64,000 nucleotides of DNA, taken from assembly GCF_030272615.1 (NCBI RefSeq), contig NC_081415.1, positions 629,899,240-629,963,239 on the forward strand. The letters are read 5' to 3'. The position numbers were made by a program, and so were the translations under genes. Below the pieces are notes generated by a model, which did not search any database, had not been told where the DNA came from, and saw only the letters and a program-made list of their open reading frames with translations. The DNA is from Cryptomeria japonica (taxonomy: Eukaryota; Streptophyta; Pinopsida; Cupressales; Cupressaceae). Shown here piece after piece: positions 33,668-44,511 of this stretch; the first letter of the stretch is position 1, and the number at the start of each line of letters is the position of its first letter.

Positions 33668-35287
33668 TGATAACTCAATGATGAACCACTAGTACCAAAC
33701 TGGTACTGAGAGGGGGGGGTGAATTAGTACAGACACAAATACAGTTCAAAACTGGTTTGACAACAACCACTCTCAATGACTGATAAACAAAGATACCGGT
33801 AAAACAGAGTGCAACAGGTAGCATCCAGAATAACTCAATCAGTCATGAACCGGTCACTTACTAAGCTTTTCTCTTAGCTCAATACCACATTATCATAATA
33901 TTCTCGTGCATGAACTAGTAGACCTAACCATCAAATCTTCACAACAGTGAGTTCAATATGTTTTATAGATAGGCATAAAACATAGAAACTTCATGTGCAT
34001 AACAGATAAAACAAAGCATCACAAGACAAAAGCATTTCACATGACACACATATTTTTCACGTGGAAACCCAATTGGGAAAAACCACGGTGGGGATGAATA
34101 CCCATAAGTTTCTTTTTGAACTCTTTAGAAGTCCGCTCTATTAGGAGCCTTGTTCGGTTAAGAACATTACAATAGGTTCTGGTAGGAACCAATCCTATTA
34201 GGGATCACCTGGTTAAGGGATACCTGGTTAAGGGTTAAACCTAGTAGGGTCACCTTGTTAGAGGATTTTAAGAACTCAATAGCTGAAAGGATCTCCTAAG
34301 CTTCTCTAGCTTCTCAGAACTCATTAGCTTTGAGTTACCCGGTTAAGGGATTTATAGCAAGCCGGTTAAGACCACCCGATTTAAGGGATTTTGAATCAAG
34401 CCAGTTAAGGCTACCCTGTTAGGGGATTTTGCAACTGTTGAAGTGGTTAGAGATCAATAGGTATTACAATGATCTATTAACAGTACTAAATACTAATATA
34501 GATCCATTTAGGCTCCTCTTCTCCTTCTGCACATACACTTTGCAGGTATCTCTTTTCTCCTATGGTTTGGCAAGAATCTTGTATCACTTTCGTTGGATAC
34601 ACACTCACTACTTTTTGCCAACAACTTTAGATAGAAACCTAACATCGACCTTATAGGGAACATACAGGTCGGTAGAAAAAACCCTAAACCCTAAACCTAT
34701 TAGGTTGAGCAATTCAAACGGTTCGATCCTGACCGTTGAAACATACTACATTGAATGCACCAGTCTTGAGTTGATCTCAAGACATTCTCCATCATCCATT
34801 ATCCACCATTTTCATGGCGGCTGATAACCCATCACGTGTTATCACTATTTAACAGACTTCACACATTCCTGAGGTAGATAGGTATAGTCTTCTTCATGCA
34901 AGATCCTTCATGCGCACAGAGCTTACATGACAACATGATCTATCCTCCATCATACTACTGACTCATCACACAAAGATCACCGATTGAGTCACACGTACTT
35001 GAGATACTCCAACCAGAAACCCCGAAGTGGAAGCTGCCTTACCAACTAGTAGTCATACAGTGCTTCCATGTGCCGATTCCCATAACTGCATGCCGGTTCA
35101 GTTTGAACAAATGTGCCGCTTCACTTAGGCATATACCGGTTCACACATATGCTGGTATCTCTTTCTTCTCTTATCTCATGTGCCGGCTCACACTATGTCT
35201 CATATTGACATCAATGACAACATACAATATCATTATGTCTTCATGCCAGTTTACATAAGGCTCATGCTGGTTCTCATAATGCCAACA
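33668..35287 (-). repeat. Copia-2 3' LTR (1620 bp)
   Basis: TGATAACTCAATGATG to ATGCCAACA on the plus strand. GAGAGGGGGGGGTGAATTAG lies near the start, CACGTGGAAACCCAATTGGG near 34058, and a dense array of GGTTAAGGGAT words at 34130-34440. Its last 921 bp match 37640-38553. Confidence 0.92.
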
Positions 35288-35301
35288 ATCTCCCCCTTTG
35301 G
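35288..35301 (-). other. Copia-2 polypurine tract
   Basis: ATCTCCCCCTTTGG on the plus strand, i.e. CCAAAGGGGGAGAT on the minus strand, directly before the 3' LTR. Same motif as Copia-A and Copia-1. Confidence 0.85.
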
Positions 35302-35539
35302 CATTGATGGCAATATACAAAAGATATCTTCTCTACTTCACATCTTCTCCCCAGTTGCTGCAGATGTCTTTTTGTTTCACTTCTTCTCCACCTTTGAAAA
35401 CAATGCCAAAGTGGAGGTACAATCACCACTGTTTCCTTATGTTGCTCCCCCTGAGGAGTAGCATCCTTAAACACACCAATCAACCAAAGATTTGTCTATC
35501 CAGTACCTGACTGATGTGGAACTACCACTTTTAGTTCAC

Positions 35540-37015
35540 CTCCTGAAGGGGAAATACCCCTAATTCACCTCTCAAATGTACAAATGTTGTCTTTGGGAGA
35601 GGCTTGGTGAGTATGTCTGCTAACTGCTCCTTACTGGACACATGCTCCAGTGCAATCTCTTTATTCTAAACCTTTTCCCTCAAGAAATGATACTTAAGTT
35701 CAAAATGCTTGGTTCTAGAATGTAAAACCGGATTCTTTGATATATTGATATCACTTGTGTTATCACAGAATATACTTATTGGTTCAGGTATAGGGATCTT
35801 GAAGCCTTCCAGTACATGCTTCATCCAGATTGCTTGAGTACAGTTCATGAAAGCTGCAACATACTCCGCTTCCACTGTAGACTAAGAGATGCAACTCTTC
35901 TTTTTACTCATCCATGAGACTAGTCTACCACTGAGAAAGAATGCACCACCGGTTGTGCTCTTCCGGTCATCCACATTATTGGCCCAATCAACATCTGTGA
36001 ATACTTTCAGATTGAAATTATTGTTGTATGGATACCATAATCCATAGTCAATTGTTCCCTTCAAATACCTAAGAATCTGCTTGACTGCACTCAAGTGAGA
36101 TTCTCTTGGACTCTTCTGGAACCTTGCAGTGATGCCAACTGCATGTGGAATATCCGGTCTGCTATGCACTACATAGTGCAACTTACCAATCATTGATCGG
36201 TATTCCTTCTCATCAACCAGTGCGGAATCATCTTCCTTTGTCAATTTGCAACTGGTCACCATCGGTGTACCAACCGATTTGCTATCTTCCATGCCAAAAG
36301 TCTTCAACACCTCTTTGACATATTTGGACTGAGTGATGAAGATTCCATCTTTCATCTGCTGGATCTGCAGTCCAATGAAAAACTTAACCTCCCCTATGAG
36401 TGACATTTCAAACTCTTTCTTCATCTCATCAACAAACTCATGACTCATCTTGTCATCTCCACCAAAGATGATGTCATCAACAAAGACTTCACAGATCAAG
36501 ATCTGATCTTCTTCATACTTCAAGTAGATATTACTATCTTCACTTGTTCTCTCAAATCCAATCTTCACAAGATGGGAATGTAGGCACTCATACCATGCCC
36601 TAGGTGTTTGCTTTAGACCATATAATGCTTTGTGTAGCCTACATACCATGTCACTGTCTTCAGATAGGGTAAACCCATCTGGTTGCTCAATATATACCTC
36701 CTCTTCAAGTACACCATTTAGGAATGCAGATTTTACATCCATTTGATACACCTTGAATCTCTTAAAAGCTGCATATGCAAGAAGCATATGAACTCCTTCC
36801 AATCTGGCTACAGGAGCAAAGGTTTCCCCATAGTCTTCACCTTCTTCTTGAGCATATCCTTTGCATACCAGGCTGGCTTTATTCCTAATCACTGTGCCAT
36901 CCTCATTCAACTTATTTCTAAACACCCATTTGGTGCCAATGACATTCTTATGCTTTGGTCTGGGTACCAAGGACCATGTACCATTTTTCTCTATCTGGTC
37001 AAGTTCTTTTTCCAT
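35540..37015 (-). pseudogene. Copia-2 reverse transcriptase and RNase H, longest open frame in the window
   Basis: The frame 37015-35882 is open for 377 codons and carries a complete Copia [54 protein letters not shown] with the first Asp, [31 protein letters not shown] with the Asp pair, [15 protein letters not shown], and [13 protein letters not shown]. RNase H has [18 protein letters not shown] single TAG (after CIS, where Gln is normal) separates it from VEAEYVAAFMN, FCDNTSDINISKN and HSRTKHFELKYHF. A further TAG follows near 35665, and the end is ILTKPLPK. Apart from these the domain looks intact. Confidence 0.93.
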
Positions 37016-37639
37016 TGCCTTGATCTAGTCTTTATCATTATGAGCCTCTTTGAATGATTTAGGCTCAAATTCAGAGATCATGCATAAGTTTTCTCTGATC
37101 TTTCTTCTGGTAAGGATTCCTACATCCTTATCACCTATGATTTGCTTGGGATCATGATTCAACTTGACATACTGAGGAATGGTCTTAATTGGCTCTTCTT
37201 ACTTTTCTTCTTCATCCTTATCTTCATCAGTATCAACATTCACCAGTTCAGGAACACTGTTACTAGTGCTCGCTTGACTGACAACCGGTTCCCAGAAGGT
37301 TGCAACCGGTTCATTTACAACTTGCTCACTACTGGTTTTCTTAGTCTTCTCAGAGGATTCATCAACTCTTACATTGATGCTTTCCATAATTCTCTGAGTC
37401 CTATTGTTGTAGCACTTGAAAGCTTTACTCTTGGTGGAATATCCTAGAAATATTCCTTCATCACATTTAGCTTCAAATTTTCCCTGATGTTCACTCCTCT
37501 TGATGTAACATTTGCTACCAAAGACCTTAAAATAATTTACCATAGGGGTCTTACCGGTCCAATACTCATAAGGAGTTTTGTCCTTGCCCTTTTTGATGAG
37601 TACCCGGTTCATAGTGTAAATTGCAGTGCTCACCGCTTC
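37016..37639 (-). pseudogene. Copia-2 integrase C-terminal part and linker (truncated)
   Basis: The minus-strand frame from the deletion point gives EAVSTAIYTMNRVLIKKG, KTPYEYWTGKTPMVNYFKVF, KCYIKRSEHQGKFEAK, GIFLGYSTKSKAFKCY, then an acidic linker (VNVDTDEDKDEEEK) to about 37199. The catalytic core upstream is deleted. The homologous stretch in Copia-1 is at about 31700-31400. Confidence 0.9.
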
Positions 37640-38553
37640 TAAGACCACCCGATTTAAGGGATTTTGAATCAAGCCAGTTAAGGCTACCCTATTAGGGGAT
37701 TTTGCAGCTATTGAAGTGGTTAGAGATCAACAGGTATTACAATGATTTGTTAACAGTACTTAATACTAATACAGATCCATTTAGGCTCCTCTTCTCCTTC
37801 TGCACATACACTTTGCAGGTATCTCTTTTCTCCTATGGTCTGGCAAGAATCTTGTATCACTTTCATTGGATATACACTCACTACTTTTTGCCAACAACTT
37901 TAGACAAAAACCTAACATCGACCTTATAGGGAACATACATGTCAGTAGCAAAAACCCTAAACCTGTTAGGTTGAGCAATTCAAACGGTTTGATCCTGACC
38001 GTTGAAACATACTACATTGAATGCACCAGTCTTGAGTCAATCTCAAGACATTCTCCATTGTCCATTATCCACCGTTTTCATGGTGACTGATAACCCATCA
38101 CGCATTATCACTATTTGATAGACTTCGCACATTCCCGAGGTAGATAGGTATAGTCTTCTTCATGCAAGATCCTTCATGCACATAGAGCTTACGTGGCAAC
38201 ATGATTTGTCCTCCATCATACTACTGACTCATCACACAAAGATCACCGATTGAGTCACACAGACTTGAGATACTCCAACTGGAAACCCCAAAGCGGAAGC
38301 TACCTTACCAACCAGTAGTCATACAGTGCTTCCATGTGCCAGTTCCCATAACTACATGCCAGTTCACTTTGAACAAATGTGCCACTTCACTTAGGCATAT
38401 ACCGGTTCACACATATGCCGGTATCTCTTTCTTCTCTTATCTCATGTGTCGGTTCACACTATGTCTCATATTGACATCAATGACAACATACAATATCATT
38501 ATGTCTTCATGCCAGTTTACATAAGGCTCATGTCAGTTCTCATAATGCCAACA
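37640..38553 (-). repeat. Copia-2 5' LTR, truncated
   Basis: It matches 34367-35287 of the 3' LTR from TAAGACCACCC to ATGCCAACA, with scattered single-base changes. The first roughly 700 bp are lost with the neighbouring internal region. Confidence 0.93.
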
Positions 38554-38558
38554 AGACC
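38554..38558. repeat. Copia-2 target site duplication, right (AGACC)
   Basis: Identical to 33663-33667. The bases after it continue Copia-1 leader sequence to its primer site. Confidence 0.93.
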
Positions 38559-38631
38559 TTCTTTCTTCATCATGATCTACAAGATCTTTTCCTCAAGCTA
38601 TTAGGCTTTTATATTAAAGAGGACCTAAGAT

Positions 38632-38643
38632 GCTCTGATTCCA
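38632..38643 (-). other. Copia-1 primer binding site
   Basis: GCTCTGATTCCA on the plus strand is TGGAATCAGAGC on the minus strand. This is one base off the initiator-Met type TGGTATCAGAGC. It starts 2 bases inside the 5' LTR. Confidence 0.88.
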
Positions 38644-38645
38644 AT

Positions 38646-40080
38646 TGATGGTATGATGAAAGAATAAGTATCTGATAGAATACTGAGAAGGGGGGGGGTG
38701 TGAATCAGTATATTCAAAAACTGATACAAAGTTCCCAAACTCAAATTCAATCACACAAAGTAAACATATCTCAGTCAAGATCAATATTCATAAGAATACT
38801 TGACATCAATCATTTTGACTGTTATGACAACTTAACAGTAAACAACTTCAATCTTGCAAACATCAACAATGCTTAATCATAACTCAACATATTCACCTCT
38901 CAATGCTTCTAGTTATCATGCCTTATCAGAAGTTAATCAAATCAACAAATAAGATCATAACCACAAAAACATTCACCACTTGACACAAATGTTTATATGT
39001 GGAAAACCCAAATAGGTAAAAACCACTGTGAGATGAGACTCACAAGGATATCTATCTGAACTCTTCTGAAGTTTTCCCTGTTAGGAGCCAATCCTATTAA
39101 AGCTTTACAATAAGTCCCGTTAAGAACTAATTCTGGTTAGGAATCACTCGTTAAGGGATTTACAAATATGACTTGATGAAAAGCACAATGCTCTGTTAGG
39201 AGTAACCTCACTGGAGGATTTAAGAATCCAAGCTAATGGACCACCTTGTTAGAGGATTTAATGAGTAACCAAGCTTGTTAGAGCTTACCCGTTTAAGGGA
39301 TTTCACTTCTGTTGTAATTGTTAGAAAACAACGGGTTTTTTTGATCTGTTTGAATAGCACTACATTTGCTTGATCAGATCCTTTTAAGCTTCACTATGCC
39401 TTCACTCAGAGTGTAGATCCATTCACTAGTTAGGCAACTATAGACTCAACAGGTTTTTGCCAATCTTGCCAACAACCTTTACAAACAACTTCATCGACCT
39501 TAAATATAAATAAATTAGGTTGGTAACACAACAAAAACCTAATTCTCATCATCGAGATTACAAACAAATCGATAAAATCTTGACCGTTAGAAATCATAAC
39601 AATCTCTTCACATTCTTCAAAAAAATTCCAACCGCTCCATGATCACCACTTCATCGGACTTTGTAACTCATCATAACTCATCACGTGCTATGCATTAGAT
39701 GCAATCCACTTTGCTCCTTCCCTAGACAATAAACAAAAATGCCAAAATAATTTGAACTTATCCTCATACAATTATCACACGTATCTCCATCATTACCACT
39801 CATCAGATAATAAACCAACAAACTTGATTGGTTAGGGTTTAACAACTGATAGGGTTTAACGATTACATTGCATAGAAAGGTTTAACCCTTTACACCGGTT
39901 TACCAGTTCAACTCACAAACTTAACACATTGGTTTACAACATCTTCCACAAATCTCTTCTAATCGTTTACTAGCCAATATCAAAAACAACAATATCAGCA
40001 ATAACATGAATACCATTACTAGTTCAATTGACATCAATGACAACATATCCTTAATGCAATCTCTATGCAAAATGCCAACA
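38646..40080 (-). repeat. Copia-1 5' LTR (1435 bp)
   Basis: TGATGGTATGATG to ATGCCAACA. It pairs with 27880-29295. A GGGGGGGGG run near 38691 interrupts the GAGAAGG...TGAATCAG landmark. Confidence 0.92.
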
Positions 40081-41459
40081 AGTTGCTCAGCCTCAACTTG
40101 GATGGGACTATTGTGACATTTCTTAATAGATCAACTTTCTCCTTAATACTTGCAAGAGCATGCTCAATATAGGTTGGGGAAAGAGTTAAAATAATTAGCT
40201 TGTAGTGATTGACACTCGACAGAGATATTGGGCGGATCATTCATGAGAGGTGCTTGAACAACCTCATATTCATCCTTGAACAGAGGATTGGATAGACTAA
40301 CAAATTTATTGCCACTACTATCACCAATCGGGCACTCTATGCCAGAATTAACCTTCTTCTTGCCCATGTCAGATGGGGTATCCACTGGTAAAGAAACACA
40401 TTCTTTCAAGGAAGAAACCACTTTTTGTATTTTACTATTATCACTTCTCAAGTTGTTATTATCATCAATATTAAAATTAGCATTGTGAGATTTTTTCAGA
40501 GAAGGGCAATCCTTTCTCATATGTACATTAATTTTATAAAAAAAACATGCCCCCAAATTACAAAATAAAGACAAATCCTAAGAAAATATTTCTCCTTCAA
40601 ATTCTAGAGAGACAATGTTAGGAAACACAACCTCAAGATCAAGAGCAACAAGGGCCCAAGCATTCAAGTGAGGGAGGGTGCTTCTTGAATCCTTGACTTA
40701 CAAGACCGAGCCCAATGGCTTCAAAAACTGAGAGATGAATGGCCAAAATTTGGGCTGGAGGTTCTCAATTTTGACCTAATTAGGGGAGGAGCAAGAAATA
40801 ATCTGCTCTACATTTCCTTTGGGAGACCAAGGAAAAGCCCTAATTAGAGAACTCCTGATATTCCAAAAGTTGTTCTTCAAAACCCTATCTTGCATGTTAT
40901 GTGATTTCAAGAAAATTACAAATAAACCCTTATGAATCATTCTGCAGAAATTAACATTAATGCCTAATTTATCGCCCCAGACATTAGCAATCCAATCATA
41001 AAAAAAAATTCCTCGAAGGCAATGATTCTCTATCCATGCAAACAAAAAAATTGCAATATTTATTAAGCATGACTGCTCTACCCTAATAGCTTTAACCATA
41101 TCCTCATTTGGTGACAAGGAAAGGGTCTTCAACCCGAGAGGATGAGACTTACCATTTACTCCTCCTCTGGGGTCATTGGCTGCTCTATCAATCCCAAGTT
41201 TGAGTCTATCTTCATTGGTTGCAGTCCCTCATGAAGCAGCCTCTGTGTCCATATTATTAGGCCTGCAGAAAGATCCATTGAAACAAGCAAAAGGCAGACA
41301 AACCGTGGCCGATTGTTCTGTGACCACTACTTTGTAGGAAAGATTCTCATGCTTTCCCTTCTACGAAATGATAGCCTCATCCTCCAAACCCCCCTTATTA
41401 TTAATGATGGCTTCCTCATCATTCTTTCGAGTGGGATCACGATTACTCAAACTACCCAT
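40081..41459 (-). pseudogene. LINE-B piece 3: ORF1 (DUF4283-like and zinc knuckle)
   Basis: The ATG at 41459-41457 gives MGSLSNRDPTRKNDEEAIIN. A frame with stops leads to a DUF4283-like region at 41132-40776 (MIHKGLFVIFLKSHNMQ, NNFWNIRSSLIRAFPWSP). The zinc knuckle near 40530 is CFFYKINVHMRKDC, with Tyr for the second Cys and Val for the Gly, followed by an acidic, Ser/Asn-rich C-terminal part. The frame continues beyond Copia-1 at 27879. Such proteins bind LINE RNA. The start has no competing upstream ATG in frame. Confidence 0.82.
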
Positions 41460-41765
41460 CTATTCTCACATGAGTGACCTCAAGGAAGGGCATGAACAAA
41501 ACCTAAGCCTAGGGAAATCTGCCAAGAGAAAAACAAGCATGTAGAGGGAGAGAAAATCAAAGAAGAAGAAAAGTGAATAAACCAACACACGAAGCATTAA
41601 CAAGCAAGTCCTTCAAACACCAAGGTAACACGGGGAAAATGTATTTGGCATGACAGGCTGATGCAGGACACCAAGAGGATCTCACGAGCACTAGCAAACC
41701 AGTTCAAAATCCAAGGAGGGTGACAGGGCCTCCTTCCTGGATCCGTACTAGTTGCAGAGCTCCCA
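41460..41765 (-). other. LINE-B 5' untranslated region (approximate end)
   Basis: Upstream of the ORF1 ATG the minus strand is GC-richer (GGATCCAGGAAGGAGGCC near 41735). Composition changes sharply to AT-rich at about 41765, which I take as the 5' end. No target duplication could be matched to the 3' side near 14850. Confidence 0.5.
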
Positions 41766-42331
41766 ATTCCTAAATCATAATTTGTTATCAGTAATAGAGA
41801 GATTTTAAAATTAGCTATGTAAATTTATGTTTGCAATAATGTTAGGGATCACATTGAGTAGTCCATCATCAAGATGAGAATACTAATGAATGAATGGATT
41901 GCATATATCTTGAGTAAATATTGGGTAGGTACAAAGATAAAAGAGAAAAGAGCACAATAAATAAGAAGATTAGAAGAGAGGAATAGAAAAGATTAAAAAT
42001 GAAATAAAAAAAAGATAAATCAAAGTAAAAAAGAACACAACTTATGAAACTATAACATGTCAAAACACACCACATGATATAAAATGAGATAAATTAAAAA
42101 AAATTAAAAAGGTTAATGGGAGAAAAAATATATATAAGAGTGCAAAAAGAGAAATTTAAAAACTTAAGTAATAATAAACATAACAATAAGGAAAAGATGT
42201 TAGAGTTAAAGTAATTAAATAATTAATTAGATAAAAAAGAGAATAGTAATAAATAGAGATGAAGATAAAATAATAAGAAATAATCAAGGTCAATAAATGA
42301 TTAAAAAAGTCAAAATTAAAAGAAAAAGTGT
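41766..42331. other. AT-rich, strongly purine-biased tract
   Basis: From about 41935 the plus strand is made largely of A and G (GATTAGAAGAGAGG, AAATAAAAAAAAGATAAATC, AAAGATGTTAGAG). It has no coding signal. The bias resumes after the solo LTR at 43754-43920, so the LTR sits inside the tract. Confidence 0.7.
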
Positions 42332-42336
42332 GGAGT
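42332..42336. repeat. Solo LTR target duplication, left (TGGAG)
   Basis: TGGAG, repeated exactly at 43749-43753. Confidence 0.9.
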
Positions 42337-43748
42337 GATGGTATGATGAATCAATAAGGACCCAGACAACTACTGAGAGGGGGGGGGTGAATCAGTAGAG
42401 ATAAAACTGACTAGACTTTCACCAAACTCAAAAACAACCTCTCAAGTCAAACTCAAAACTGACTGGTTCAAACACAGAACTATCAAATGCAATATCACTG
42501 TCAAATAAACCGGTTTGACTGTCATAACAGAATAATAGTAAAACAACTCTGAAAATCTCAAAACCTTTTATTAAAAACATCCAAATACTTTATTAACAAA
42601 AGCAAAAGAACATTTTAGATTGTTGTTGGTCATCATATCATATCTAAGTGGATTTAGCAGTTAAGCAAATTAACCATAGCAAACATAACCACAAAAACAT
42701 TCACCACTTGACACAATCATTTTGATGCGGAAACCCAAATGGGAAAAACCATGGTGGGGATGAATACCAACAAGTATTTTGAAAACTTCTGAAGTTCACC
42801 CTGTTAGGAGCCAAGCCTGTTAAAGGTTTACAATAAGTCTTGTTAAGAACAAATCCTGTTAGGGACCACTCGGTTAAGGGATTGACTATAATGCCCTATT
42901 AAAAGCAATACCTTGTTAGGAGCAACCTCAGTAGAGGATTTGAAATCCAAGCTAATGGATCACCTGGTTAGAGGATTTAGATACCACTAATCTTGTTAGA
43001 GCTTACCCAGTTAAGGGATTTGATTGTTGTAATTGTTAGAGAACAACATGGGTTTTCCAATCTGGTGAATATAACTACTTTGCTTGATCATATCCATTTC
43101 ATACTCCTATCTTCCTTTACACATACTGCAAATACATCTCCTGGTTTGACAACCAATCACTCTTACACTTAACCAAAATTGCCAACACTACAACAAAACA
43201 ACTCATTGACCTTATAATCAAAACAATAGGTCGATAACACATCACAAACCTAAGATCTCATAGAGATTAAAAACAAATCAGTTCAAGTGTGACCATTGGA
43301 TTACATAGAAATCATTGCACATTGTTGAAGACAACCTCAACTTCTCCTTGATCACCACTTCATCGATTCCTATAACTCATCACGCGGTTTCCACTTCATG
43401 CAATGTACTCGCTCATTCCCAAGATAAAACCATTATCTCTACATGCCAAAAACCATTTGAAACTCTTCACATACAACATGCATGCGTGGCATAATCATTA
43501 TCGATCATCATTTGATTATAAACCAATACAGCCGATTCACCAAGCTCCATCGATTAGGGTTATAGGTTTTAGCACATTAATAGGTAGGGTTATTGGTCAA
43601 TCTCACTACTTCTCTAGTAATACAGGTTTCCTTCACTAGATCTCCTACTAGTTGCAAAACAACATCATAACAACATCATTGCTGGTTACAATTGACATCA
43701 ATGACAACATAATAGTTCATCAATGCAATCTTCATGCAAATGGCAACA
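42337..43748 (-). repeat. Solo Copia LTR (1412 bp) with perfect target duplication
   Basis: It begins TGATGGTATGATG like the Copia-1 LTRs and ends ATGGCAACA. It has GAGAGGGGGGGGGTGAATCAG near the start, GCGGAAACCCAAATGGG near 42728, TTAGGAG/TTAAGGGAT words at 42795-43020 and TTGACATCAATGACAACA near its end. TGGAG flanks both sides. No internal region remains, so it is the product of recombination between two LTRs. Confidence 0.93.
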
Positions 43749-43753
43749 TGGAG
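43749..43753. repeat. Solo LTR target duplication, right (TGGAG)
   Basis: Matches 42332-42336. Confidence 0.9.
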
Positions 43754-44494
43754 AAACTTAAAATGGACAATGAGTGGTGAAGAAAGGAAACCCACAAAAA
43801 TGAGACATAAAATTAAAGAGAAGTAAAAGATAACAACACAACCCTAAGGGACCAATTATAAAGGTTAAGGGAAATTAAGAGAGGGTGAACAAAAAGGTAG
43901 TGTAAATTTTAGTCATGGAGAAATTTTTTATAGTACCAACATGGATAATACATAAACCATTTTTAATAAATAATAATGTAAATTTTGGTTGGTCGTGTGT
44001 AGCAATCTAGTTGACTAGGCTCTATTTACTTATCTCAAGGGTGTAATAAACCCAACCAAGTGAATCAATAAAGTTATATTAAAGAACAATCTTGTAGTGG
44101 TGGTGTTTAGGGTAAGGCTTAGGTGAGGGGTGGAGATTGAGTTTCTTTTTCAAGGGAATTATTGGGAAGTGGACTTTGACATATCCCATACTACATTGAG
44201 GGTCCATCCTCATCTCAATGAGGTTAGACATGCAATCAAACAACTGAGAAAAGGATTGCAATGCATCCCATACTACATACAACCACTAGATTTTAAATCC
44301 TTTCTCAAAGTTCAACAAAAAAGTATTTATTAAAAATCATAACATGCATGGTTTTAAGACACTTCATCGACCCATCTTTATATTTCATAACATATATGAA
44401 AATATCTATTTATAAACTGATTATTAAATATTGACTAAATATATACTCATTTAGGAATAAAAATTTAAATAGATAGTGGTAGGTCACTAATTTG
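43754..44494. other. Non-coding stretch without recognised feature
   Basis: Purine-biased to about 43920, then mixed AT-rich sequence. No ORF, repeat end or RNA signal that I can support. It is the left flank of the LINE-D insertion. Confidence 0.6.
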
Positions 44495-44511
44495 ACTTTC
44501 TTTTATCAGTT
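44495..44511. repeat. LINE-D target site duplication, left (17 bp)
   Basis: ACTTTCTTTTATCAGTT, identical to 58108-58124. The length and position fit target-primed reverse transcription. Confidence 0.93.

Larger units (their letters stand above)
33668..38553 (-). mobile_element. Copia-2, internally deleted Copia nested in Copia-1
   Basis: Bounded by AGACC on both sides. It has a complete 3' LTR (33668-35287), a polypurine tract, RNase H, RT, and part of integrase up to about 37639. The second part of the 5' LTR (37640-38553) follows directly. Gag, protease, the integrase core, the primer site and about 700 bp of the 5' LTR are gone in one deletion. Because the duplication is perfect, insertion came first and deletion later. 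Confidence 0.93.
27880..40080 (-). mobile_element. Copia-1, nearly complete Copia element carrying nested Copia-2
   Basis: Its LTRs at 27880-29295 and 38646-40080 share the TGATGGTATGAT start and near-identical bodies (for example CTGATACAAAGTTCCCAAA near 27945 and 38725). Between them, on the minus strand, are a polypurine tract, RNase H, RT, integrase, protease and gag, and at 38632-38643 a primer site. Copia-2 (33668-38553) interrupts it just upstream of gag. Without the insert it is about 7.3 kb. It inserted into ORF1 of LINE-B. Confidence 0.92.

Noticed and set aside
34680-34700. Telomere-like ACCCTAAACCCTAAACC in the Copia-2 LTR
   Set aside because: Only two units, and the other LTR of the same element has one. 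Not an interstitial telomere array.
27880-42420. Runs of 8-9 G near LTR starts (38691, 42379 and others) as G-quadruplex or assembly artefact
   Set aside because: They are the complement of the conserved CACCCCCC landmark at Copia LTR ends; only their exact length is doubtful.
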